Source: Axinella damicornis (taxonomy: Eukaryota; Porifera; Demospongiae; Axinellida; Axinellidae). From it: DNA of 64,000 bases. Shown piece by piece: positions 13,701 to 39,709 of the stretch; within the stretch, counting starts at the first letter, position 1; the number at the start of each line of letters is the position of its first letter. A program made the position numbers and the translations under genes. The stretch lies in NCBI GenBank assembly GCA_963931865.1, contig OZ007505.1, forward strand, positions 5,154,824 through 5,218,823. Direction: 5' to 3'. Under the pieces are notes generated by a model. It searched no databases, was not told the DNA's origin, and saw only the letters and a program-made list of their open reading frames with translations.

Positions 13701-13883
13701 TGAGCATAGTCCAATCACCCATAATACCCTAGCCTCGTTCCAGGCGCTCAATTATCAAGGGCCTGGGAACGAGGCTATGCATACCCATAATACAGTGCAT
13801 ACCAGTTGTGGTGAGTGGGCATCAGGGACCTCCTCTGACTTTCCATGCTCCATGTCAGGTGCGGGTGGGTCACCAGCGTCCAT
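4665..13883 (-). CDS. APBA: Mint/X11/APBA-family adaptor (PTB + two PDZ), complete, 12 exons
   Basis: Exons in transcript order: 13883-13803, 12939-11496, 10509-10379, 10040-9948, 9141-9036, 8385-8333, 7679-7491, 7109-6930, 6449-6237, 5538-5419, 5220-5080, 4736-4665. All junctions are GT-AG, phases agree, and the total is 2,823 nt (940 aa). The start has a good context (ACACCATGG). Residues 1-550 are low-complexity, with a Gln/Asn/Pro/Ala repeat (QQSENQPAD type). The PTB domain (about 555-735) carries [27 protein letters not shown] and [16 protein letters not shown]1 (about 760-845) has [22 protein letters not shown]2 (about 850-925) has [15 protein letters not shown]. The gene ends [13 protein letters not shown]..., matching the family C-terminus, but the usual PVY(I/L) tail is replaced by IPEYH. 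Mint proteins couple membrane-protein tails (APP-type NPxY) to trafficking and synaptic or polarity complexes. Exon 2 may hold Munc18/CASK-type binding sites, not recognisable here. The exon 11 acceptor was chosen at cacaatag because it restores the ICSLQRG motif. Confidence 0.93.
5799..5942. repeat. Three tandem 48-49-bp repeats in a Mint intron
   Basis: Three imperfect copies of a unit beginning ATTAACCCTTGACATCACAC and ending CCATAGGGTGC lie between Mint exons 9 and 10. Confidence 0.85.
7176..7378. mobile_element. TAGCCT palindromic MITE (203 bp)
   Basis: Ends read TAGCCTTGTACCCAG and CTGGGTACCAGGCTA. Flanks GTCCGATGA and GTCCAATCA are a 9-bp duplication with two changes. Internally it holds three direct copies of an 'acccaggccttctcacc'-like phrase. 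It lies in a Mint intron. Confidence 0.75.
7687..8085. repeat. (TG)n microsatellite grading into a G-rich minisatellite
   Basis: Interrupted TG repeats to about 7975, then tandem copies of a 16-bp GGGGGAGGGGGTGTGT-like unit. It begins within 10 bp of the acceptor of Mint exon 7 (minus strand). The long overlapping ORFs here on both strands are repeat artefacts. Confidence 0.95.
8831..8898. mobile_element. TAGCCT palindromic MITE (68 bp)
   Basis: Near-perfect hairpin with ends TAGCCTCGTTCCCAGGC and GCCTGGGAATGAGGCTA, flanked by CGTCTTCCC and GGTCTTCCC (9-bp duplication, one change). In a Mint intron. Confidence 0.85.
11100..11300. repeat. GC-rich minisatellite in Mint intron 2
   Basis: Imperfect tandem copies of a 25-30-bp unit of the form 'gcaatcggggagcagcag..gaag.g' fill this stretch between Mint exons 2 and 3. 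Confidence 0.85.
12984..13033. mobile_element. TAGTCT palindromic MITE (50 bp)
   Basis: Ends TAGTCTCGGAACCAGACTC and GAGTCTGGTACCGAGACTA. Flanks GCAATGAGG and GGAATGAGG form a 9-bp duplication with one change. Upstream of Mint exon 2. Confidence 0.85.
13214..13258. mobile_element. TAGTCT palindromic MITE (45 bp)
   Basis: Ends TAGTCTCGGTACCAGAC and TCTTGTACCAAGACTA, flanked on both sides by the identical 9-bp GGGAAGAGG. In Mint intron 1. Confidence 0.85.
13442..13485. mobile_element. TAGCCT palindromic MITE (44 bp)
   Basis: Ends TAGCCTCGTACCCAGGC and GCCTGGGTACGAGGCTA, flanked on both sides by identical TGGTAATGT. The target site is perfectly duplicated, so the insertion is recent or conserved. 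Confidence 0.9.
13730..13777. mobile_element. TAGCCT palindromic MITE (48 bp)
   Basis: Ends TAGCCTCGTTCCAGGC and GCCTGGGAACGAGGCTA. Flanks share only ATACCC at the right offset, so the duplication is weak here. It sits 25 bp from Mint exon 1. Confidence 0.7.
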
Positions 13884-15513
13884 GGTGTGTCACCTTGCAA
13901 TCACAACAGACAACAGGAGACCCGCAACACTCTGAATTAAGACATAATATTGAGATTCTGAAGTATACAATCCTGTCACTGTCAGGGTTTCATACAAGTG
14001 TCAAGCTGGGGGAGACCTAATGCGGACAAATCAGTAGGGGATCCCCCCAGGATGTTTCCATTCCCTGAGGTTGGTAATTTCTGAGGTTGCCAGTGAAAGA
14101 TTGTTATGGTGGTTTCCTTGTGGAAAAGAATCCTACCAAACAAGCCACACCTCCTTGATTGAGAAGAAGTGTCTGGTCACACCCAGACATACAACTTTTG
14201 CCATGGAATGTAACCGCTGTGGTTAGGTAATTGCTTGCTGGGATGACTGCCAAACAAGATAAGCTACTCGATCATAATGGCAGTGACCAGAGACACACCA
14301 GGTATTTTGGCACTTGTTATGATGTGACCAAACCCTTTCTCACTGTAAAGGCATGAATTGCATCAGCAAAGTTATGTGAACACTAGCCTGGGGACACACT
14401 TTACTGCATTCCATACACAGTACTCTTTGAGAGTTTAGGAAGATCAAACGTTATGGAAAATGGTTTCTCCCCAGGCTTCAGAGTCACTACAGATAGAATC
14501 ACCGTGCTGTTCTTTTTTACCCCAATCATAGTGGTTGTGGTGTTGCCACTGATCGCTAACTACCAAACCACACTCCACACATACATGTATGCAATTTCCG
14601 TGGGGACGTGGCCACACCCTTCCTCACGGCACAAAGGGTCTGGTACTCAGACTAACTCCTTTGACTGTTTCATTGGGCTATAGTAAAAGTTGTATTCCTC
14701 CCATCGATGAGCAGCAGCTGAGCACTAAAAGTCCTTGGTGGAAGTTTAATAACTTTTGAGTCAACCACGACCACAGTTGTGTACAGAACTGACTGCTCTT
14801 GCATAAGAGGAAGTCGCCCTTGACCGACAAGATTAAATCTAGAACTCTATTATCTATGATTAAATGCAGTTGTGTTTTAGGGGTGATCATTCCTCAGTGA
14901 CAGGATGACATTATGATAATCTTACTGCAACCCATGCATGCATGGACGCAATACTGAATGACGAACCTGGTATGGGCGGTAGCTAACGAATTCAGCAACG
15001 AATTCAACACCGTAGTACAACCCTATCACTACGGCGATGACTTCCAGTCAGATTTGCAAACAGGATCGAGGAGGCATGACCACCGAGCAGCAAAAGTTTG
15101 AGAAATTACTTTGTATTTTGTATAATTAGAAGCTTGGATCATGGAGTGGGCGTGGCATCAGAATTGCGCGTAAACATTGTCGATGCATGGTTACAGGTAT
15201 GTTGACAATAATATTATGTAGAACTCTAGCTCGGTTTTGATTGCATCTCTCCATTGCAGCATGCAGGTCCTCTTGACAGGTAGCTCATTCCGCAGTCTGA
15301 AAAAAAGGAATACCTTGTATGTGATGACTACAATACAGTGTTCGAAGGTTGTTAGACCTATTGCTGTATTTACCTTGCATAGCCTGAAAGGCAAAACGTT
15401 GCACTTGTCGCCCACTTGGAGGTTAAAGGGCAGATACATAGTAACTAGCTACATACCTCTGCTATTTGGGCCAGCAAATAGTACCTTTTTGTATTGCTTG
15501 CAGCATTTGATTC
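13884..15513. promoter_or_regulatory. Intergenic region between divergent Mint and coiled-coil genes
   Basis: The two start codons face away from each other over 1.63 kb, so both promoters should lie here. An acceptor-like TTGCAG ending at 15503, just before the coiled-coil ATG, suggests a 5'-UTR exon upstream of it. I see no TATA box or coding exon I would defend. A lone CAGGGTTTCAT terminus (near 13984) matches the ends of the elements at 34094 and 46934. Confidence 0.45.
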
Positions 15514-30913
<15,400 letters not shown>

Positions 30914-31894
30914 TTCGTGTTATATTTATAGTCATCCATGGCTCTCATTTGTTGTACTCACAGTGCATATGAATGTTTTAGAATGAAAAAGAAAAGTGTA
31001 CTTAAATTATTGTTGTAGTGTGTGTGTGTGCTAGTCTCGTATATACCTGAGTGGGGTCTGGGAACGAGATTATACGTGTGCATGCATGTGCATGGTTGGT
31101 GGCTGGGGAGTAGAATTTCCAATGCTGATTATTAATTGGCAAGGCAAACACCATGATGTCACATCAACATCAAAAGATAGAGGGTTGTAGATCAGATAAT
31201 CTATCGGGGGGGGGGGGGGGGGGGGGAGACGGTGCGAGCAGCCTATACTTCTGCATAATGATCGATAATATTATGTATCTATATGGACTGGGTTTAAGTG
31301 GAGGTGGTGCTAGTCTTTTCATCATAGTAATACAGACATGCAGTTAAAATCAATTTGCAGGCGCCCCAAAGTTGCAAGTCATACATCGATCGTTCACAAA
31401 CTATAAAATTTAATGTACCTTTCTCTTACCTAACTCCATATATAGCTGTATAGGCTGACCCATTTGGAAGGTGCATGTTTTTGACATAATAATTAATCTT
31501 CAGCTGAAACTGAGGTCGTATACAATGGCATCAGACAATTTACCTGACAAGACCCCCTTGCACCCTGAAATTATTAGTTGCATGCTAACTCTTATCAGAA
31601 TGTACTTCAGGCGATGACGGCTGCAGTGATAATTAGTTCCTGTGTTTATTCCCCATGGGCCAGACAATACTGTTACTAGGGGCCGGCTAGGTTTTATGAC
31701 TTTGCAACGTATAATATATAAAGGACGATCTGTGCATGGCTATGTTATAATTGTGTGAGTAAACGTGCTATAGCCGAATAGAAAATCTAGTGTGAACAGC
31801 TGTCTATCAGTGGGGGCGGGGATACGCATGTGTCGATAACTATAAGTCATGTGAAAGGAAACAATATTGCAATGTATATAGACGAACAGCAAAA

Positions 31895-32240
31895 TCAGCT
31901 GAAGGGAGAATAAGCCTATACTTGCTGCAGCCCCGAATGAACACACCCAAAAGAAAGGGGGAAAAATAAGCCTATATATAGTCTACTTGTAGCAGCCCTG
32001 AATGAACACACCCAAAAGAAATAAAAGAAAGGGGGGAAAAAAGAAAAGGAAAAAAAAAAGAATAAGCCTATAGAGTCTAGCAGCCCCGATTGAATACACC
32101 CAAAAGAACAATAAAAGAAAGGGGGGAAAAAAGAAAAGAAAAAAAAGGAATAAGCTATACTTATACTATATATAGCAGCCCTGAATGAACACTCAACCAA
32201 AAGAAAAAAAAGAAGGAGGGGAAAAAAGAAAAAAATACAA
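31895..32240. repeat. Four imperfect 70-90-bp A/G-rich tandem repeats
   Basis: Each copy contains 'gcagccc(c/t)gaatgaacaca' followed by 'cccaaaagaa' and a GGGGGGAAAAAAG tract. It abuts the SINE-like unit and may be its expanded 3' tail. Confidence 0.8.
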
Positions 32241-32540
32241 CCTAGCAACACACCTACCCCTCCGTGACAGGTCAGACACCGAAGTGTAAGCCTCAGGAGC
32301 GCTGGATAGGCGTCGGTGACTGGAATCACAGGAGGCTAACCTGCTTTCAACCAGAACACCTTTCTTTAGCTTCGGTGGTCAGATGGGAACCGGCGTACTC
32401 CGGCTGCTAGGCGGGGAAGTCAGGAACCGGTGTGTACGGAGTGGCCCAGACTCGTACTCGGTTATTGGGGAGACGAACACTCAACCCCCAGGCTGTAAAG
32501 CAAGTGCTTAGCGAGTGTGCCATCCCGACTTCCCGCCAAA
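32241..32540 (-). mobile_element. tRNA-derived SINE-like unit
   Basis: Read on the minus strand from about 32535, a box A-like TGGCACACTCGCTAAGC and a box B-like GGTTGAGTGTTCG are spaced as in tRNA-headed SINEs, followed by about 200 bp of unique body and the pyrimidine/purine-rich tail repeats. No flanking duplication was found. Confidence 0.4.
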
Positions 32541-32982
32541 ACTTGCCACAAATTCAGTATTTAAACCCGCTTCCGGTTGCGCGCGCCTCCGCGGTTCAAA
32601 GGTCACGACTGCAATCAAGTAAACGGGTTGCGAGACTGGTACTATAGTATATACTGTGGTAGCGGACTTGCTGTAGTACAGTGAAGAGGCGACAGGCTAT
32701 TCTGTGAAATTGGCATGCTCCTTCTGAAGCTTTGGAATGAGGGTGAGGTCAGTATTCCGCCATTACGTGTAGAACTGTTGCAAATAGACTATAGACAGAG
32801 TCGAGTGTAGTGACTTAGATTATTTTGAAGTCATGCATAGCATAGTAAGCTTTTGGAGGTATTCTACTCACTACTTGAGTTTAGACATTAATGTGGTGGA
32901 TGCCCAGTAGTCAGTGTGGTCGTAACATAGCTAGAAGGTGTGGGGTCATTTACTTTTCTCCCACCATCACCACCACCACCCC

Positions 32983-33028
32983 TAGCCTCGTTCCCAGACT
33001 CTGAGGAGAGAGCCTGGGACCGAGGCTA
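32983..33028. mobile_element. TAGCCT palindromic MITE (46 bp)
   Basis: Ends TAGCCTCGTTCCCAG and CTGGGACCGAGGCTA, flanked on both sides by the identical 9-bp CACCACCCC. Confidence 0.88.
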
Positions 33029-33545
33029 CACCACCCCTTGAAGTCCTATCCCTCACCAGCACTGGGAACTTTATAGCTACGTACACTGTTGCATGGATCA
33101 TGGATCTTGACGAGCTGACACTTCACACTGGCACCATCAAAGGTTTACCTCAGTGGTGTAAAACTCAGTATTCTTGATGCACTCAGCTTGCATACCTCTG
33201 TAAAACTCAGTATTCTTGACGCACTCAGCTTGCATAAAACAATGAGACACATGGCAAAGAGACATTCCACTCCTGCCTGTTGTCATATTGTTTGTTTTTG
33301 TGCACGTAGCCTCGTTCCTAGGCAGTTCCCACCTCCAGTCTTTGATCGCTTGCAGTATGCAGATACAGAGGGGGAATTCAAAGGCCTGGGAGATCTGCAT
33401 GGTCACGTGCGGTGACGTCTGGTAGACAGATGGTGGACAATCAAGAATCTCTAAGCTCTTGTTTGTTATATCTGTCGAGGGAGGTCTGGAGGCCAGAGTG
33501 TTCGCATTGTACACGCGAAACGGGAGCTCAACATCTGCACATGGT

Positions 33546-33789
33546 CACACACACACACACACCTACACACACACACCTACACACACACACCTACACACAC
33601 ACATACACACACACACACCTACACACACACACGCACACACACACACATTCGTCATACATGTACCCTGACGTGCATCTCACAAACACACAATGTTCTACCT
33701 ATCACCTACACACACACACACACACACACACCCACACACACCCACACACACCCACACACACCCACACACACACACACATGCACACACAG
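33546..33789. repeat. (CA)n microsatellite abutting the DAPP1 exon acceptor
   Basis: Interrupted CA repeats run up to the acceptor CACACACAG ending at 33789, so the repeat itself supplies the splice acceptor region. Confidence 0.95.
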
Positions 33790-34296
33790 GTGGTACCATC
33801 CTGGCATATCGCAACACATTGCAGAGAGCATGCTCATGTCCAGAGAGATCTCTGATGGAACCTACCTCCTGCGACATAGCTTGACCAACACCGACTCACT
33901 GACACTCTCTGTGAGGTAAGTCATGTGATCAGTCATGTGACAATCAGCTTAACCAACGCAACCCCCTGACATTCTCTGTGAGGTGTGCCATGTGATCAGC
34001 TGACCCCCTGACATTCTCAGTGAGGTAGGTCATGTGATCAGCTGACCCCCTGACATTCTCAGTGAGGTAGGTCATGTGATCAGCTGACCCCCTCAGGGTT
34101 TCATCTAGAAAAAAATGTTTGGGGGGAAGTAGTGGCAAGTGCCGTGCAAAATGTTTTGAGGTTAATTAATTCCCCGGAAGAGGTGTGGCCTACAGCAGTA
34201 TCTGAGTCCTAATACGGTATTACCTATGATGTAATGATATAGTCAATCTCTTCTTTGGGGGGGGAAGCTAGACTGTTTGGGGGGGAAGCTTCCCCC

Positions 34297-34330
<34 letters not shown>

Positions 34331-37300
34331 AGTAGATGAAACCCTGCCCCTGACATTCTCAGTGAGGTAGGTCATGTTATCAGCTGACCCCCTGACATTC
34401 TCAGTGAGGTAGGTCATGTGATCAGCTGACCCCCTGACATTCTCAGTGAAGTAGGTCATGTGATCAGCTGACCCCCTGACATTCTCATTGAAGTAGGTCA
34501 TGTGATCAGGTGACCCCCTGACATTCTCAGTTAGGTAGGTCATGTGATCAGCTGACCCCCTGACATTCTCAGTGAGGTAGGTCATGTGATCAGCTGACCC
34601 CCTGACATTCTCAGTGAGGTAGGTCATGTGATCAGCTGACCCCCTGACATTCTCAGTGAAGTAGGTCATGTGATCAGCTGACCCCCTGACATTCTCATTG
34701 AAGTAGGTCATGTGATCAGGTGACCCCCTGACATTCTCAGTTAGGTAGGTCATGTGATCAGCTGACCCCCTGACATTCTCAGTGAGGTAGGTCATGTGAT
34801 CAGCTGACCCCCTGACATTCTCGGTGAGGTAGGTCATGTGATCAGCTGACCCCCTGACATTCTCGGTGAGGTAGGTCATGTGATCAGCTGACCTCCTGAC
34901 ACTGTCTGTGAGGTAGCTAGGTCGTGTGATCAGCTGATCATGACCTCCTGACACTGTGAGGTGTGTAGTTCATGTGATCAGCTGACTCACTGCACTGTGA
35001 GGTACCCCATCTGTATATCCCAACGGTCTCTTAGTTTTACTCCCATCTTATCCTCCTCTCCCTCTCCCTTCTATCTCATCCCCCAGTCTCTCTCTGCTGC
35101 CTCCTCCTCTTGTCCCCCCTCCTGCCCTCCTCTCCCCTTCCTATCCCTTCTCCCTCCACCTCCCCCCACCTCTCCCTCCCACCTTCCCCCACCTCTCCCT
35201 CCCACCTTCCCCCACCTCTCCCTCCCACCTCTCCTTCCCTTCTACCTACAGATGTAAGAACTCTGTGAAGCACTATCGTGTCATCAGGGATGGACGCCAC
35301 TTCTGTTTTGGTCTTGGGAAGTTTCCAGATGCTGATACTCTCATGGAACACTTTTACGACCAGCCGATCATCAGTGGAGACTCGGGTATGGGAACTCATT
35401 GCAAACATGGCACTACATCAACATGCAAGAAGCATACATGTAGCTGCCTCCCTCCCTTCCATCCCTCCCTCCTTCCCTCCCCCCCTCCCTCCCCCCCTCC
35501 CTCCCTCCCTCCCCCCCTCCCTCCCTCCCTCCCTCCCTCCCTCCCCCCTCCCTCCTCCCTCCCTCCCTCCCTCCCTCCCTCCCTCCCTCCCACAGGTATA
35601 TATGCTGGTCCAACTCAGCCACCAGTATCCCCGTGGTGTCTCAGAGCTGGCGATCTATGACAAGACTATCGTACATCAGGACAGCACTCCGAGTATGCGG
35701 AGGACGGGAAACTCTGCACCGGATCTGTCAGTACGTCCTATCACTTATGCATGTCATGTGACCTATTAGCACTGCCTATCACTTATATACGTGCATGATA
35801 TGTGACCTATTGGTAGATGCGGAACTGGGCTGTGCAGTAACCGTTCCCAGCAGCTCTTGTCGCTTGCAATGTGGAAAAGCAGGATAGGGCCTGGTATCTT
35901 TCCTCACATGAGCATGATGTAATCGACAAATGGCAAACCTTTTCAGAGTGAAAAGTGAAGTTTCACGTACTGTTCAACCAACTACATGTACATGTTCAAA
36001 CGCTTGGTGTGTATGACAGTCGCCCCCCGCTAGCTAGATACGTGTGGTAAGTTACTTTGTTGCTGTTCTGAGCCCACATCCAATCAAACCGTTCTATCAT
36101 CCTGATGTGACACGTGAGGAAAGATACCAGACCCTCCCCCGTTTTGGCGTACTGCAAGCAACGAAAAGCTGGGTAGGGTCTGGGGACGAGACTTACTCTC
36201 CAAGGTTGAGGTGCTGGTTACACTATCACAGATTCATTCTACCATTCTGATTACACTGTGAACATGAGTTGGTATTTCCTGCTTTCATTTTCACCTTCAG
36301 ATCAACTCCAAGGAGGGCTACTTAACCAAGCTGGGCTTCCATAGAAAGGTAGTTGCTCTCATACTAACAGAGCCTAACCTCATGTATTTTCACTTGGTAG
36401 TGCTTCTCCACATTTATTGCTGCCCTGTCTACGAAGACAACTTCTAAATCTTCTTCCCCTCCTCTCTCCCCTCCTCTCCCCCTCCTCCTCCTCCTCCTCC
36501 TCCTCCCCCTCCTCCTCCTCCTCCTCCTCTTCCTCCTCCCCCTCTTCCTCCTTCTCCTCCTCCTCTTCCTCCTCCTCCTCCTCCTCCCTAGAACTGGAAA
36601 CGGAGATGGGTGTATCGTAATGAACTGAAGTACTACAATGCCAGAGGTGAGGTTGAGCCTCTGAGAATAATAAAACTGGAAGACGCTACTTCAGTGGAGA
36701 GGGACGAGACAGCTGGGAAGCCATTCTGCTTCAGGTGATTGGGGTGGGATGTACATGTATCATTTAGGGAGAGACAGGGGCACAATGGCACAATAAGATT
36801 AAGACGTCATTGTATGCCGGGGTTATGTTTCGGGGAATGGAAGCATTTCCACTTATAGGGGAATCACAAATTAATCTGATCAGCTTTCAGAACAAATTAA
36901 AGCTTGAAATCTGAAGTGGGGAGGGTATGCTTCCAGGAATTAAGTATAAAGCCCCCTCCTCACTCCATCCTTCCTTTTCTCTTCCCCTGCCCTCCTCTCT
37001 CCTTCCCTCTCTCCCTCCCTCCCTCCCTCCCACCCCTCCCCCCCCCCTTTCCCTCCCTCCCCCCTCCCTCCCCCCCCTCCCTCCCTCCCTCCCTCCCTCC
37101 CTCCCTCCCTCCCTCCCCTATCACGTGCTCCCTCCCTCCCTCCCCAGACTGATAACGTCCTATCGTACGTTCTTCATGTTTGCCAGCAGTGAGTCAGAAG
37201 CTGATGAGTGGGTGGACATACTGGACTGGAAACTGGTAAGACCAATCATGAATAATTCATTAGGCGATGTGGACAGGCTTCCACATGGTTGTAGGTTGAA

Positions 37301-38276
37301 GCCCTTATACAATGCAGACCTCTCAACTTCAAAAAGAACTCTATAGTGAGATACCCAAATAGAGCTGAATTTGGTCCTGTAAGTAGCTGCCCCTGTGAGT
37401 TTCTTGGACGTCTTCGGCCTGGGAGGGGACTGCTGCTGGTGCTCATTACTGTCGTCAGAGTCCTGCATACACCCTGAGCCAATTCCTCCCCTTCAGAATC
37501 ACTCTACTGACTACCTCATATGAGCTGACATGTGCACATGTGCACAGAACTAGAACTTTGAACTTTAGTTGATCAGCAGACCGTGAGAAACGAGGACATC
37601 ACCGTGAGACCGTGAGAGTAGGGCTGAAATCGTGAGTCTCATGGTGGGATCGTGAGAGTTGAGAGGTCTGACAATGTTCACCGTTGAATTCATAGCTATC
37701 GGGTATTGTCTAAGTAAGATAGACCCCTCCCTCCCCAGTCACACTTTTACCCCTTGGAACACTTGGGCAGTGGCCTCAGGCTTGCCCTTGACCAATTAGC
37801 AATGCCGCCAGTTCCAAAGGTGTTTATGTGGGGTTAAAGCCCTCTTGTACTAAAAGTGCAAACCCATGTCCACCCTGCTTGCAGTTAAGCTGAAGTGCAC
37901 TGCCAACAACAGGCCAATGAACCACAATTGGTCACTGGGAATAGACTTAGAAGAGAGTGTTGCACTCGGTATGTGAGTGAAATTTGAAGCTGAGGATTGT
38001 GCCGTTGTGGTCAACATAGAGCTTTCCAATGATGTCCTTAAAATCTCGGTCACATTTCTGTCAAAAAAATTCAATAAATTCAACCGACAGCAAAATGGAC
38101 ATCATTGGAATGCTCCATTCATGCTGATCACAAGTGTGCTAATCCCAGCTTCGTATCTCACTCCTAGTTCAAGACACCTAGCATATTAGGCACCAATTGA
38201 ATGCTTAGTTGGTGTGAACCACATTGACCACTCTGATCTGCCTCTCTCCCAGGCTGGCGGTTCTGCTGAGGGGTAG
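33790..38276 (+). CDS. DAPP1: DAPP1/Bam32-like SH2-PH adaptor (first exon missing)
   Basis: Exons: 33790-33915, 35252-35385, 35596-35730, 36301-36348, 36592-36734, 37148-37235, and a probable last exon 38253-38276 (AGGSAEG, stop). The SH2 domain starts WYHPGISQHIAE, carries DGTYLLRHS with the phosphotyrosine Arg, and continues through SVKHYRVIRDGRHF. A linker Tyr in ELAIYDKTIV matches the phosphorylated tyrosine of DAPP1. The PH domain starts KEGYLTKLG and holds NWKRRW and NELKYYNARG, the basic pattern of PIP3-binding PH domains, ending ADEWVDILDWKL. DAPP1 carries phosphotyrosine signals to membranes rich in PI(3,4,5)P3/PI(3,4)P2. Oddity: exons 2 and 3 are out of phase by one base when the visible GT (35386) and AG (35595) are used, although both frames are certain by homology; a missed or altered base or an unusual splice site is likely. 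Confidence 0.85.
33916..34995. repeat. 42-bp minisatellite grown from the DAPP1 exon/donor junction
   Basis: More than 15 copies of a 42-bp unit (CTGACCCCCTGACATTCTCA, GTGAGGTAGGTCATGTGATC, AG) start at the end of exon 33790-33915. The exon end TGACACTCTCTGTGAG|GTAAGTCATGTGATCAG is the first, diverged copy, so each unit carries a copy of the splice donor. The array is split by the element at 34094-34346. Confidence 0.93.
34094..34346. mobile_element. MITE with CAGGGTTTCAT termini (253 bp) inside the minisatellite
   Basis: Ends CAGGGTTTCATCTAG and GTAGATGAAACCCTG, flanked by CCCCT on both sides, a 5-bp duplication within one 42-bp unit. The interior holds a 31-nt C tract (34300-34330). Confidence 0.82.
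35040..35250. repeat. Expanded pyrimidine tract before a DAPP1 acceptor
   Basis: C/T minisatellite with a 19-bp CCACCTTCCCCCACCTCTC-type unit, ending at the acceptor at 35251. Comparable tracts at 35447-35591 (CCCT/CCT), 36455-36590 (CCT) and 36960-37140 (CCCT) end at the next acceptors of the same gene. Confidence 0.9.
37940..38185. mobile_element. MITE, family with AAGCT..GA(G/T)ATA-type inverted ends
   Basis: Inverted arms (about 37970-38060 and 38085-38165) share phrases with the element at 45290, such as the 'aatcccagcttcgtatctc(a/g)(c/t)tcct' end. It lies in the last DAPP1 intron. Boundaries are approximate. Confidence 0.6.
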
Positions 38277-39709
38277 TCATCAACTCCTGACCGTTTGCAG
38301 TAGCAGATTCGGAAGAGATCTCTGATCATATCACCCCAGCCAGCAACTGACACCACAAACTTCAATCATGCATATATCAGATGACTTCCACTACATAAAT
38401 GTTTTGGTCAACCATATATGGTGATAACTTTGGGTGCATGATGAAAGGTGGTTCAAGTGGATGGTCACTAGCCTCGTTCCCAGGCTCCTCCCCATATTTT
38501 TCTTCACCGCACGCACAGGGGGGAGCCTGGGAACGAGGCTAGATGGTCACAACATCATTAATTTGCGTGCATAGTTGTATCCGATTAATGAGGCAATACA
38601 TATACCCACTTTCAGAACTGAAAGGGCTTTCGGATCATGCTGTGGTGTCAATGGCCGGAAGCCCTCTGTGTGCATGTCCTGATGGTAGATCAGTCTTGGT
38701 TCACCAGCTCACGTGCTTACAATAACATGGACAATGAGCGTTCGAATGTGATGTCATCACCTTTGAGATGTGACATCATGATATGGTAGCACCATCTCAC
38801 TAGTGACTGTGTCTCACGTCCAAAATCATCTTTAAGTATACGTTTTCCTTCTCCATACTGTAAAATCAGGGACAGAATGCCTGGGTATGGGATGCTTGTG
38901 TTTGCATGCATGAGTGTATGCTCATGTATCTTTAATGTCAATGTTAATCATAGCTGGCATGGGTTGACACAATTTTACTTGTCTACTTAAATCTTCGGTG
39001 CATGAAATATTGCAACAAGGCATTTTATAACAAAGAAACTGGTGTACTGCGCTGTGACATGTGACACTCTTTGTAAGAGCTGTAGTGAGTGAGGTAAAGT
39101 AGAATGAATGAATATACAATCATCAAAGCTGTTAGTGGTCAGCTACTTCCCAAGACAGCAGAAAAAAATTGCAGATACTTCTTGGTTACAGTGGCTACTT
39201 GAATTAACACCTACTTCTCCAGAAGGGACTTTCCCCGCTCACATGCTGTCGTAACCCAAACTAAGCAGGGATGTGAAGTGTGTCCCGAGTGTATACAGTG
39301 TAGACCTTGAGAGGGATAGCGCAGGTAATTTTACTCACCTGTTTACTTCAAAATCAAATTGTTAGAGCAGTCAGTGGCCAGCCAGAGAGTACCTTGGATG
39401 TTAGGGTCAGGGTAGGTACTAGTATGTAGAGCTAGGCTTGTATTAACTTGGCTAGTTTCAGCTAGCCTGAGAATTTATACAGCATGGATTGAGATTCAGT
39501 AGGGCTACTAAGCGTTTACCGGTACTGTTTTTGTTGAGTGCATGTGCGACCACCTGCATATGAGGCAGATCCCCAACCCACTGAGCTGTCCTGGGAACCA
39601 GGTCCACTTGAGAGAAAAAAAACAAACAACACTAGCATAGCATGATTGACTGCAGACTACAAAATAATGAAATTTTGAAAAAGATGCCATACAATTCATT
39701 GTACAGTTC
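38277..39709. other. Intergenic DNA between convergent DAPP1-like and epimerase genes
   Basis: Apart from the MITE at 38469-38541 I see no exon, RNA gene or repeat worth naming. Confidence 0.5.
38469..38541. mobile_element. TAGCCT palindromic MITE (73 bp)
   Basis: Ends TAGCCTCGTTCCCAGGCTCC and GGAGCCTGGGAACGAGGCTA, flanked on both sides by the identical 9-bp GATGGTCAC. This is the clearest copy of the family. Confidence 0.93.

Larger units (their letters stand above)
30914..33789. other. Region between coiled-coil and DAPP1-like genes
   Basis: Contains a TAGTCTCG palindrome (about 31033-31073), a 21-nt G run (31206-31226), an A/G-rich repeat block with a SINE-like unit (31895-32540), a TAGCCT MITE (32983-33028) and a CA microsatellite (33546-33789). 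The DAPP1 first exon should be here; the ATG at 33108, which reads MDLDELTLHTGTIK, is a possible start but its phase does not join exon 2 directly, so I leave it open. Confidence 0.45.

Noticed and set aside
34268..34954. 228-codon minus-strand ORF with 14-residue repeats
   Set aside because: The 42-bp minisatellite unit is a multiple of three without stops on this strand; the ORF is intronic repeat DNA of the DAPP1-like gene.
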